Both the position numbers and the translations under genes were made by a program. The notes under the pieces are model-generated. The model worked only from the letters and a program-made list of their open reading frames with translations. It ran no database searches and was not told the DNA's origin. A stretch of 64,000 nt of DNA from Paraplanobispora siamensis. GTDB lineage: Bacteria > Actinomycetota > Actinomycetes > Streptosporangiales > Streptosporangiaceae. Location: the NCBI RefSeq assembly GCF_016863175.1, contig NZ_BOOJ01000045.1, positions 1-64,000 on the forward strand, in the 5' to 3' direction. This document shows, one piece after another, positions 47,808 to 55,573 of this stretch. The stretch's first letter is position 1, and each line of letters starts with the position of its first letter.

Positions 47808-50390
47808 ATGGATTCGGACGCCTTCCCCGACCTGCGGGCGGCCGGAGTGACGCCGCGCGAGCGGGAGATCCTGTGGCTCGTGGGCGAACGCCTGCAGAAC
47901 CAGGAGATCGCCGCCAGGCTGCGGCTGTCGGAACGGACAGTGGAGAGCCACGTCTCGTCGCTGCTGCGCAAGCTCGGCGGGAGCAACCGGCTGGCCCTGG
48001 TCGACGCCGCGACCCGCCTGCGGGCCGGTCGCGAGCCCCGCGGCGTCCTGCCCAGGCCGCTGTCGTCGTTCGTGGGCCGGGAAAGGGAGATCGGCGACCT
48101 GCGCCGGCTGCTCGGCGCGCACCGGATGGTGACGCTGACCGGACCCGCCGGCACCGGCAAGACCCGCCTGGCGCTGCACCTGGCCCACGAGGCGACCGCG
48201 CTGCCCCCGGCCGTCCTGGTCGACCTCGCGCCGCTGTCCCCCGGGGACGCCGTGGAGCGGACCTTCGCCGAGGCTCTGAGCATCGCCGGGGAGGAGCACC
48301 GGCTGCGCGCCCTGATCCGCGAGACCCTCGCCGAGGGCCGGCACTGGCTCGTGGTGGACAACTGCGAGCACGTGACCGCCTCCGCGGCGGCCCTGCTCGC
48401 CGACCTGCTGGCCACCACCGGCCACCTGCACGTGCTGGCCACCGGCCACGAGGCGCTGCACCTGACGGGGGAGATCGTCTACGAGATCCCGCCGCTGCCG
48501 CTGCCCGCGCTCGACGATCCGGCCGCCGTACTGGACTCCGGCGCCGGCCGGCTGTTCGCCGACCGGGCCGCCGCCGTCTCGCCCGGGTTCGAGGTCACCG
48601 CGGACAACGCCCGGCAGGTCGCGCTGATCTGCCGCCGGCTGGACGGCCTGCCGCTGGCCATCGAACTCGCCGCCGCCCGGGTCCGGTTCTTCGCCCCGGC
48701 CGACCTGCTGGCCCGGCTGGACGACCGCTTCGCCCTGCTGACCGACGGGGCACGGGGCTCACCGAACCGGCACCGTACCCTGGAGGAGGCGCTCACCTGG
48801 AGCTACGAGCTGCTGGGTGAGGACGAGCGGCTGCTGCTGGAGCGCTGCTCGGTGTTCCCCGGCGCGTTCGACTACGGCACCGCGGCGGGCGTGCTCGCCT
48901 ACCCCCCGCTGGACCCGGCCGAGTTGCTGCGGATCTTCTCGCGCCTGCTGGACCGGTCGCTGATCTCCTCCCGGCATCGGGACGGGACCACCGAGTACCG
49001 GCTGCTGGACAGCGTCCGGCAGTTCGCGTACCACCGCCTGCTCGCCCGCGGCACCGCCGAAGACACCCGCGGCGCCGCCGGAGAGGCCCGCAGCGCCGCC
49101 GAGGAGGCGCACGAGCAGCACGCCCGCCACCATCTGCGCCACGCCGCGGCCGGCGCGCCGGATCTGCGCGGCCGCAACCAGGCCGCCGCGCTCCTGTGGA
49201 TCGACCGCCGCTCGGCGGACCTGCGGGCGGCGCTGCGCTGGGTGCTCGACCGGGACGACACCACGGCCGCCTGGGAGTTCATCGCCGGCATCGGCACGGC
49301 GTGGGAGGTCGTCGGGTGCAACGGCGAGATATTCGACTGGCTCGACAGGCTGCTGCGGAGGCCCCTGCCGGACAGCGACCTGGGCTTCCGGGCCGCGATC
49401 ACCTGCGCCGTCGTGCTGTCCTTCCAGGACACCGGCCGGGCCGGGGAGTTCGCCGGGCGGGCGTACCGGATGGTGGAGGGGGAAACCGGTTACGGCCGGG
49501 CAGACGACCGAGCCGATCACAGAAGGGCACTGGCCCTGCTCGTCCGCGGCTGGACGATGCTGTACGGCCCGCAGCGCGCGGAGGCGCTGGAGCATCTGAA
49601 CAGGGCGGCCGAGATCTTCGAACGGCTGGGCGACGACTGGCACCACGCCCTGGCCCTGGGGAACTCCGCCCTCGCGCTCACCTCCGACCCCGAGGCCACC
49701 CTGGCCCGGCTGGCCCACGCGGCCGAGCTGTTCGGCCGCCTCGGCGACCACGTCAAGCGCGCCAACTGCCTCAACCACATGGGCATCCGGGCGATCGAGA
49801 ACCGGATCCGGCTGGACGACGTGCCCGCCTGGCTGGCCGAGTCCGCACGCCTGGCCCGGACCGGGGGCAACGACCACGAACGGCTGCACTCCGAGCTCTA
49901 CCGGGCCACCCTCGACCAGCACCTGGGAGACCACGCGATCGCCAGGACACGCCTCGCCGGTCTGCTCGCCGAGTTCCGGCGGATCGGGGACCTGCGCTGC
50001 GCGGTCCGCTGCCTGCTCGGCCTGGGCCGTACCGCGGCCTTCGACGGCGAGCACGAAGCCGCCCGGCGGCACTTCACCGAGGGCACCCGGATCGCCGTCG
50101 GCCTCGGGGACGTGCGCATCACCGCGACCGGCCTGCGCCTGCTGGCCGGGGCCGACCACGCCACCGGCCGCTTCGAGCGCGCCGCCGCCCTGCTCGGCGC
50201 CGCCGAACGGCTCGACCCCGTGCCCTGGGAGGGTCTCGTCCCCGACCCCCGGCTGCCCGCGGCACTGCGCGAGCGGATCGGCCCGGCGGACTTCGAGGCC
50301 GCCTTCGCCGCCGGATACGGCACGCCCCCGGCCCGGCAGCTGGACGGCTCCGGCCCTCCCCTGGGAACGGGTCTCCTCCAGAACGACTGA
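47808..50390 (+). CDS. LuxR-type HTH / NB-ARC-like ATPase / TPR regulator
   Basis: 860 residues. Unlike classic LAL regulators, the LuxR helix-turn-helix is N-terminal (VTPREREILWLVGERLQ, LSERTVESHVSSLLRKLG, about 13-65). Walker A GPAGTGKTRLAL is near residue 109, Walker B WLVVDNCEH follows, then a winged-helix and TPR region. Such AfsR-like STAND ATPases couple nucleotide state to transcription. ATG 47808 is chosen from the -10 spacing; ATG 47772 is an alternative. Divergent from the dsrE-like gene. Confidence 0.85.
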   Translation: MDSDAFPDLRAAGVTPREREILWLVGERLQNQEIAARLRLSERTVESHVSSLLRKLGGSNRLALVDAATRLRAGREPRGVLPRPLSSFVGREREIGDLRRLLGAHRMVTLTGPAGTGKTRLALHLAHEATALPPAVLVDLAPLSPGDAVERTFAEALSIAGEEHRLRALIRETLAEGRHWLVVDNCEHVTASAAALLADLLATTGHLHVLATGHEALHLTGEIVYEIPPLPLPALDDPAAVLDSGAGRLFADRAAAVSPGFEVTADNARQVALICRRLDGLPLAIELAAARVRFFAPADLLARLDDRFALLTDGARGSPNRHRTLEEALTWSYELLGEDERLLLERCSVFPGAFDYGTAAGVLAYPPLDPAELLRIFSRLLDRSLISSRHRDGTTEYRLLDSVRQFAYHRLLARGTAEDTRGAAGEARSAAEEAHEQHARHHLRHAAAGAPDLRGRNQAAALLWIDRRSADLRAALRWVLDRDDTTAAWEFIAGIGTAWEVVGCNGEIFDWLDRLLRRPLPDSDLGFRAAITCAVVLSFQDTGRAGEFAGRAYRMVEGETGYGRADDRADHRRALALLVRGWTMLYGPQRAEALEHLNRAAEIFERLGDDWHHALALGNSALALTSDPEATLARLAHAAELFGRLGDHVKRANCLNHMGIRAIENRIRLDDVPAWLAESARLARTGGNDHERLHSELYRATLDQHLGDHAIARTRLAGLLAEFRRIGDLRCAVRCLLGLGRTAAFDGEHEAARRHFTEGTRIAVGLGDVRITATGLRLLAGADHATGRFERAAALLGAAERLDPVPWEGLVPDPRLPAALRERIGPADFEAAFAAGYGTPPARQLDGSGPPLGTGLLQND

Positions 50391-50415
50391 AGTCGCGGCC
50401 GGAGTGCGGGGGACG

Positions 50416-51045
50416 TCACGGCGCCGGCGAGTGCCCGGGGGAGACCCGCGCGGGTGCGGACCAGTGGGGGTCGCGGCCGGTGAGCCCGAGCAGCCGGTCC
50501 ATCAGCGGCGCGTCGTCCGGCACGGGCACCGGCGGCCCGAACAGCCCCGGGCTGCCCTCCGGCTGCTCGGCGGCGATGGTGCCGACCCACCGGTAGGCGG
50601 TGCCGAGGACCTCGGCCAGGGCCGGATCGGCGCCGGGATAGGACTGTCCGGTCGCGACGGCCAGGTCCCAGCCGTGCACGACGACCTCGTCGAGCGCGGC
50701 CGCTCCGGCGACGGCGCCGGGGAGCCGGAGGCCGCCGACCTCGGTGGTGCCCTCCCACGCCGGTGCCTCCCGCCACGCCCGGGCGAGTTCGTCGAGGCGG
50801 GCCGGAATGCGCCGGCGCCAGTCCTCGCCCAGCCGGGACGCGTCGGGCACCGGGGCGGTGCCGCCGCCCTCGATCGGCGTCTTGGCGGCGGCCGCGGTGA
50901 ACGCGCCGCACAGGCTGTCGATGTGGTCGAGCAGCTCGCCGACGCTGATGCCGCCGCAGGGCGTGGGCGCGGTGAGCTGGTCGTCGCGGACCCGCCCGAT
51001 GAGATCGGCGAGTACGGCGGTCGCGGGGCGCGGATCGGTCGTCAT
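50416..51045 (-). CDS. TIGR03086 family DinB-like protein
   Basis: 209 residues with the DinB/MDMPI helical bundle; TPCGGISVGELLDHIDSL and LDEVVVHGWDLAVATGQS carry the predicted metal histidines. Members are linked to mycothiol- or metal-dependent transferases. ATG 51045 lies 2 bp after the SRPBCC stop, making it the third gene of the ArsR operon. Product role unknown. Confidence 0.87.
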   Translation of the reverse strand: MTTDPRPATAVLADLIGRVRDDQLTAPTPCGGISVGELLDHIDSLCGAFTAAAAKTPIEGGGTAPVPDASRLGEDWRRRIPARLDELARAWREAPAWEGTTEVGGLRLPGAVAGAAALDEVVVHGWDLAVATGQSYPGADPALAEVLGTAYRWVGTIAAEQPEGSPGLFGPPVPVPDDAPLMDRLLGLTGRDPHWSAPARVSPGHSPAP

Positions 51046-51047
51046 GG

Positions 51048-51518
51048 TCAGATCGCCTCCGTGAGCTGGTTGAGGACGCCGTCCCAGCCCGCGCCGACCT
51101 GCTCGGCGACGTGGGGCAGCGCGATGGCCAGGGCGTCGAGCCGTTCGTGCACGAGGACCAGGCGGGTCCCGCCCTCGGGTGTCCCGTCGAGGGTGACGGT
51201 CAGCAGGGAGTCGAAGACCGGACCCGCCTCGCGGTCGGGCCCGATGAAACCCCAGCGCCAGACGATGCGCCGGTCCGGCACGAGTTCGAGCAGCCGGGCG
51301 TCGAAACCGCCGACGGGCTGGTCGGAGTCGGTCTGCCGGATACGGTACCGGCCGCCCACCCGCTCGTCGACCTCCACGCGTGCGCACTCCGGGGCCCCCG
51401 GCGCCAGCCATCGCTGCAGGATCGCGGGGTCCAGCCAGGCCCGGTAGACCGCGTGCACGGGCGCGGACAGGACACGCTCACGCCGTACGACGGGAAAGGC
51501 GGCGAGGTCGGTCGTCAT
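51048..51518 (-). CDS. SRPBCC (AHSA1-like) domain protein
   Basis: 156-residue helix-grip fold protein. RRERVLSAPVHAVYRAWLDP, LAPGAPECARVEVD, VWRWGFIG and the C-terminal WDGVLNQLTEAI helix match the AHSA1/START-like ligand-binding family. The ATG overlaps the ArsR stop (ATGA). ArsR-AHSA1 pairs are widespread; the ligand is unknown. Confidence 0.9.
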   Translation of the reverse strand: MTTDLAAFPVVRRERVLSAPVHAVYRAWLDPAILQRWLAPGAPECARVEVDERVGGRYRIRQTDSDQPVGGFDARLLELVPDRRIVWRWGFIGPDREAGPVFDSLLTVTLDGTPEGGTRLVLVHERLDALAIALPHVAEQVGAGWDGVLNQLTEAI

Positions 51519-51865
51519 GGTGTCTCCTCACTGGCGGGTGGATGCGGTGAGTCGAGGACGTGCTCCAGGGCGTCGAGCCGGGAGTCCCAGAAGCCCTCGT
51601 AGAAGCGGAGCCAGGCCATCGCGTCGGACAGCGGACCGGATCGCAGCCGGCACACGTGCCGCCGCCCGGTGACGGTGCGCTGCACCAGCCCCGCCTGTTC
51701 GAGGACCTTCACATGTTTGGACGCCGCAGCCAGGGACATGCGCAGCGGCTCGGCCAGTTCCCCGACCGCGAGCTCCCCACCGGCGAGCCGCCGCAACATG
51801 CTGCGCCGCGCATCGTGCGCCAGAGCATGGAAGACCGCGTCCAGCGCCTCCTTATCCTCAACCAT
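51515..51865 (-). CDS. ArsR family regulator, autorepressor
   Basis: 116 residues. The winged helix spans DAVFHALAHDARRSMLRRL, MSLAAASKHVKVLEQAGLV and the wing RTVTGRRHVCRL. Typical metal cysteine motifs are missing, as in SdpR-type repressors that pair with SRPBCC proteins. ATG 51865 sits in the centre of a 32-bp palindrome and has no Shine-Dalgarno; a -10 box lies just upstream. First gene of a three-gene operon. Confidence 0.9.
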   Translation of the reverse strand: MVEDKEALDAVFHALAHDARRSMLRRLAGGELAVGELAEPLRMSLAAASKHVKVLEQAGLVQRTVTGRRHVCRLRSGPLSDAMAWLRFYEGFWDSRLDALEHVLDSPHPPASEETP

Positions 51866-51881
51866 ATGGTTGAGGATAAGG
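51850..51881. promoter_or_regulatory. ArsR operator 1, 32-bp perfect palindrome
   Basis: Both 16-bp arms are perfect; the core is CAACCATATGGTTG. It covers the predicted transcription start, the -10 box and the ArsR start codon. Confidence 0.75.
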
Positions 51882-51901
51882 TTGGCCGCTTCGAAGTGCA
51901 A
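51873..51901 (-). promoter_or_regulatory. Promoter of the arsR-SRPBCC operon
   Basis: Reading leftward: -35 TTGCAC (51901-51896), 17-bp spacer, -10 TATCCT (51878-51873), then CAACC and the ATG at 51865. The mRNA would be leaderless or nearly so. Confidence 0.65.
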
Positions 51902-51912
51902 CCAAAAGGTTG
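51899..51912. promoter_or_regulatory. ArsR operator 2
   Basis: CAACCAAAAGGTTG repeats the operator 1 half-sites with the same 4-bp spacing. Its centre is 40 bp from operator 1, close to four helical turns, and it overlaps the -35. Confidence 0.7.
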
Positions 51913-52013
51913 AATTTCATCCGCCGGGGGTTTCGTTGTGGACGCGACCTTGTCGAGCACCGACTTATCGGAATCCGATCGCTACTGGTGTTCGAGATGT
52001 GACAATCGGTGAC

Positions 52014-52470
52014 GTGTCGTCGCCCCAACATGACTGTCTTATTCAACTCTTCCGGGACCACCCTTCGCTGGCCGTGGAGATCCGCCGCCCTGGTCCTCGC
52101 CCTGGGACCGCCGCCCAGTCCGATCTGTCGGCCCTGGCGGCATGGTCCACGACCGCAACCGCAAACTGAGGAGATCACGACGTCCACGGACTGGCCCGTC
52201 TACAGCCCTTTCGCCCGTGCGCACTACGGCCGCGGCCTGGAGAAGGGGAAGACTGAAGGAAAGGCGGAAGGGAAGGCGGAGGGCAGAGCCGAGGAGGCGG
52301 TCCGGCTGCTCCTGCTGATGCTGGAAGCCCGCGGGGAGGTGCCGGACGAGGTGAGAGCCAGGATCACGGCCTGTACGGATCTCGCCCAGCTGGAAGCCTG
52401 GGCCCTCGCCGTGGCGACTGGCCGGACCGTGCACGACATGTTCGGCGGGCCGGGCGGAGAGGATCGCTGA
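52014..52470 (+). pseudogene. Decayed Rpn/PD-(D/E)XK-like family gene
   Basis: GTG 52014 opens a family-like N-terminus (SSPQHDCLIQLFRDHPSLAVE) that soon leaves frame. A second frame carries the characteristic C-terminus: SPFARAHYGRGLEKGKTEG, KAEGKAEGRAEEAVRLLLLM, then VPDEVRARITACTDLAQLEA. Intact actinobacterial relatives are about 280-300 residues; about half, including the nuclease core, is missing. So this is a remnant with an internal deletion and at least one frameshift. Family assignment rests on remembered N- and C-terminal patterns. Confidence 0.65.
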
Positions 52471-52564
52471 CGAGCCCGCCCGTGACACCAGGACGCCGGC
52501 CCTCTCGAGCCGCCCGGCTGGAAGGTGAGAATCACCGAAGGGCGAGAGCCGAGCCTGAGTGAGC

Positions 52565-52912
52565 TCAGTGGTACGCCAGGTTCACACTCAGGGCGGCCAC
52601 CGCCAGGGAGAAGAACAGGGCCCAGGCGCCGAAGTCGTAGGCGCGGGCGCGCAGGTGGGCGGCGAACGCGCCGAGGAAGTACAACACGAGGCCGGAGGCG
52701 GCGAGTGTGCCCAGCACCGGTACGGCGAACCCGGCCAGCAGGCCCAGCGAGCCCGCGGCCAGCAGCGCGCCGAGCGGAAGCGTCCAGGATCGGGGCACGC
52801 GAATCTTGTCCGCCTGTTTCTTGGGGTACTCATGGCCGATGAGGTTGGCGACGGCGGCAAGGCCGGTGACGGCTGAGGCCAGGAGGGTGACCACGAGATA
52901 GGTGGTGAACAC
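52565..52912 (-). CDS. DoxX-like small membrane protein
   Basis: 115 residues with four membrane spans (YLVVTLLASAVTGLAAVANL, WTLPLGALLAAGSLGLLAGF, LGTLAASGLVLYFLGAF, and FGAWALFFSLAVAALSVNL), matching the DoxX-like family. GTG 52912 follows AGGGGAA. Function unknown; relatives are linked to respiration or thiol stress. Confidence 0.82.
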   Translation of the reverse strand: MFTTYLVVTLLASAVTGLAAVANLIGHEYPKKQADKIRVPRSWTLPLGALLAAGSLGLLAGFAVPVLGTLAASGLVLYFLGAFAAHLRARAYDFGAWALFFSLAVAALSVNLAYH

Positions 52913-53252
52913 TGAGGTTCCCCTGTCCGTGAGGGTGATGGGCCGATGCTTCGCCTCACGGACGAGACCGCCCGCCCGCAACGTGACATGCCCTCGTATG
53001 AAACGGGTCACCAGGGTGAGGACGGCGACGCCGAAGGGCCGCCGAATCCGACGCCCGGCTGCTCCGGGATGAGCTCACTGTCCTCGCCGGTCGGCCCGGG
53101 AACGTCGTCCTTGACTGTCTGGAGAACATCCGTCCCGCCCAGAGCACGCAGAAGGCGCACTGAGGGACATCCCCGGAGCGGGGCCGTTCGACTGCGGGAC
53201 GTCGGAGACATTCAGCCGGGACATTCGTCCGGGGAACCTAGACTCCCTCCCC
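52913..53252. other. 340-bp gap between divergent genes
   Basis: No complete gene is seen. A 45-codon stretch (about 53026-53163, rightward) has gene-like composition (ARLLRDELTVLAGRPG, then VVLDCLENIRPA) but no credible start; it may be a remnant. The right end holds the next gene's promoter. Confidence 0.4.
53239..53244 (+). promoter_or_regulatory. -10 box of leaderless 204-aa gene
   Basis: TAGACT (TANNNT type) lies 8 nt before the GTG at 53253; no Shine-Dalgarno is present. Confidence 0.45.
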
Positions 53253-53867
53253 GTGCGTGTGCTCCGGGTGGTCCTCATGTTGTCCGTCATCTACGTGATC
53301 ACGGCTGCTCCTGTGTTCCTCGTGGCCGGCCGGGTGATCCTGCAGCACGCGACCCCCGAGGCGGTCGAGGTCTTCATGGAACTTCCGGGCCGTCTTCCCG
53401 GCGAGTCCTACGACTCGCGGATCGAACCGTTCAACCACGCGCTGGACCGGGCCGCGGAGCGGGCCGAGGCGCATCCGGAGGACCTCGCTCCGCCGTACCT
53501 GCTGCGTCATCCGTGGCGAGTCGTCGCCCCCTGCGTCAGCCCGCGCGGGCATGAGCTGGCGGCCGCGCCGCTCACCGGGGTGGCCTGGCCCGACGGACTT
53601 CGGACGCCGTTCACGATCGTTCCGGAGGTACGGCCGGCACGGTACAGCCACGCCGGGCTCATGGCGGTCATGGACGCTGATCCGGGCCCGTTCGGCGATG
53701 ACAGGATTCACGGAGCCGGGATCGACGCCGAGCGCAATCTGGTCGTCCTGGACGCGAACGGCTTCGATCAGGAGCTCCGTCACCGGCTGGCCCGGAACTA
53801 CGGTTCCGAACGGGTCTCCCTCCGCTGGGAGCCGTGGGGAGAACCGGCGATCCACGACCTCGGTTGA
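53253..53867 (+). CDS. Membrane-anchored protein, unknown function
   Basis: 204 residues. One N-terminal span (VVLMLSVIYVITAAPVFLVA) acts as signal anchor; the rest is predicted outside. Visible segments include LPGESYDSRIEPFNHALDRA and LVVLDANGFDQELRHRLARNYG. No known domain or catalytic motif. GTG 53253 is chosen from the TAGACT spacing. It runs toward the AlkZ-like gene with a 98-bp gap. Confidence 0.65.
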   Translation: MRVLRVVLMLSVIYVITAAPVFLVAGRVILQHATPEAVEVFMELPGRLPGESYDSRIEPFNHALDRAAERAEAHPEDLAPPYLLRHPWRVVAPCVSPRGHELAAAPLTGVAWPDGLRTPFTIVPEVRPARYSHAGLMAVMDADPGPFGDDRIHGAGIDAERNLVVLDANGFDQELRHRLARNYGSERVSLRWEPWGEPAIHDLG

Positions 53868-53935
53868 TCCCCTGGGAATCCTGTGACGGCCCTTGCGGGT
53901 GAGAAGCTGATGCCGTGTGCCATACCTGCCAGCGG

Positions 53936-53958
53936 TTGTCAGGTACGGCCACCATGAT
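53936..53958 (+). promoter_or_regulatory. PafBC-like promoter of the AlkZ-like gene
   Basis: TTGTCAGGT (53936-53944), 8-nt spacer, then CATGAT (53953-53958). The first seven bases match TTGTCRG exactly; the -10 departs from TANNNT at one position. The ATG at 53966 follows after 7 nt, predicting a leaderless mRNA. Confidence 0.45.
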
Positions 53959-53965
53959 TGGACCC

Positions 53966-55072
53966 ATGGAGACTCTGACGGCACGGCGGCTCAACCGTGC
54001 GACGCTGGCCCGGCAGATGTTGCTCGCCCGGGAGAAGGCCGACGTCGTGACGGCGGTGGAACGGCTCGGCGGGATGCAGGCGCAGGAGGCGAGGCATCCG
54101 TTCACCGGGTTGTGGACGCGGATCGAGGGGTTCCGGCGGGAGGACCTGCACCGGGCGTTGCATGAGCGGTCCGTCGTGCGGGGCATGATGATGCGGGCCA
54201 CGTTGCATTTGGTGAGCGCGGCCGACTACGCCGGATTCCACGCCGCGGTGGATCCCGTGCTCGCCGCGGCGCTGAACGGGCGGGGGCAGCTGACCGCCGG
54301 GCTGGACCTGGAGGCGCTCCTGCCGGTCGCCCGGACGATCCTGGCCGACGGGCCGCGAGACTTCACCGCGCTGCGCGCCCTGCTGCAGGAGGAGTTCCCC
54401 GAGGCCAACGACCGCGCGCTGGGCTATGCCGTACGGACCCGGCTGCCGCTGGTCATGGTCCCCACGCAGGACCGCTGGGCCTTCCCGCCCTCGGCGGACT
54501 TCACCTTGGCGGAGACCTGGCTGGAGGAGAAGGACGGCGGGAAGGGGGCATCGGGCGATCCGGCGGAGGAACTGGTGCTGCGCTATCTGGCGGCGTTCGG
54601 CCCGGCCACCGCCGCCGACGCGCAGACCTGGTCGGGGCTCAAAGGGCTGCGCGCCGTACTGGACGGCCTGCGTCCGAAACTGGTCACCTTCCGCGACGAG
54701 AAGGGCCGTGAGCTGTTCGACCTGCCCGAGGCCCCGCGGCCGGAGGAGGACGTGCCCGCCCCCGCGCGCTTCCTGCCCGACTTCGACAACCTCGTCCTGG
54801 CCCACGCCGACCGCACCCGCCTGATGGCCGAGGAGTACCGCCCCCGCGTCACCACCAAGAACCTGCGGGTGCGCGCCACGTTCCTGTGGGACGGCCTGGT
54901 GCGCGGCACCTGGCAGGCGGAGACCAAACGCAAGACCGCCGTCCTGATCCTGACCGCGTTCGAGCCGCTGCCCGAGGACGCGATCGCCGCCCTGACCACC
55001 GAGGGCGAGGAACTCCTGCGCTTCCTGGAACCCGACGCGACCGCCTACGAGGTCCGCGTGGAGGACTCCTGA
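53966..55072 (+). CDS. AlkZ-like winged-helix DNA glycosylase family protein
   Basis: 368 residues of the HTH_42 (AlkZ/YcaQ) family. MQAQ at 37-40 supplies the Q-x-Q motif used by AlkZ glycosylases that unhook crosslinks; RGMMMRATLHLVSAADYAGF, LPDFDNLVLAHADRTR and the C-terminal GTWQAETKRKTA segments fit tandem winged helices. ATG 53966 is preferred by -10 spacing; ATG 53954 adds four residues. DNA-repair function is inferred from family and promoter. Confidence 0.85.
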   Translation: METLTARRLNRATLARQMLLAREKADVVTAVERLGGMQAQEARHPFTGLWTRIEGFRREDLHRALHERSVVRGMMMRATLHLVSAADYAGFHAAVDPVLAAALNGRGQLTAGLDLEALLPVARTILADGPRDFTALRALLQEEFPEANDRALGYAVRTRLPLVMVPTQDRWAFPPSADFTLAETWLEEKDGGKGASGDPAEELVLRYLAAFGPATAADAQTWSGLKGLRAVLDGLRPKLVTFRDEKGRELFDLPEAPRPEEDVPAPARFLPDFDNLVLAHADRTRLMAEEYRPRVTTKNLRVRATFLWDGLVRGTWQAETKRKTAVLILTAFEPLPEDAIAALTTEGEELLRFLEPDATAYEVRVEDS

Positions 55073-55150
55073 CCACGCCCCGGCGGGAGTTCCGCAAGGG
55101 CCTGTGGGGCGGCGCCGCGCGGGCCTGACACTCCGCGCGGCGGTGGCTGA

Positions 55151-55222
55151 CCCGGTTCAGATGACGGGTCGGCCTCAAGCGGCGGGCCCGGTTCGGATGA
55201 CGGACCGGCCTCAGACGGCAGG
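55151..55222. repeat. 36-bp imperfect tandem duplication
   Basis: Units 55151-55186 and 55187-55222 share most positions and lie in the 190-bp gap between convergent genes. Confidence 0.7.
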
Positions 55223-55263
55223 CCACCCTCGGGCAGTGGGCCCGGCCTCAGGTGGGGGTGGGG

Positions 55264-55461
55264 TCAGCCGTTGCCGGCGACGGCTTTGCTGACGGCGTTG
55301 GGGCCGTCGTACTCCCGGTCGGGGATGTTCTGGAGGGCCTTGATCATTTCGTTGTCGGCGCCCTGTTCGCGGGCCGCGTTCACGAGGTCGTCGCGGCCGG
55401 CCGGGTAGTCGACGCCGGACAGGTGCTTCTGCAGATCTATCGGGTTGAGTGTCTTGGCCAT
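55264..55461 (-). CDS. DUF2795 small protein
   Basis: 65 residues: LNPIDLQKHLSGVDYPAGRD and AREQGADNEMIKALQNIPDR match the DUF2795 fold, a small helical domain common in actinobacteria. ATG 55461 follows AGGGGGAAC. Divergent from the molybdoenzyme gene. Function unknown. Confidence 0.88.
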   Translation of the reverse strand: MAKTLNPIDLQKHLSGVDYPAGRDDLVNAAREQGADNEMIKALQNIPDREYDGPNAVSKAVAGNG

Positions 55462-55573
55462 GATTGTTCCCCCTGGTGGTGCGTTTCCCTTTCGCCGGAC
55501 CGCATACCCGGTTTCGGGCGGGGTAGACCGCCTGGTCATCGAGGCCGTGTGCCCGCCGGGAGGGAGCAGCCGG

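Noticed and set aside
53026-53163. 45-codon rightward frame with gene-like composition
   Set aside because: No start codon with ribosome site or -10 box, and no recognised domain; possibly a fragment.
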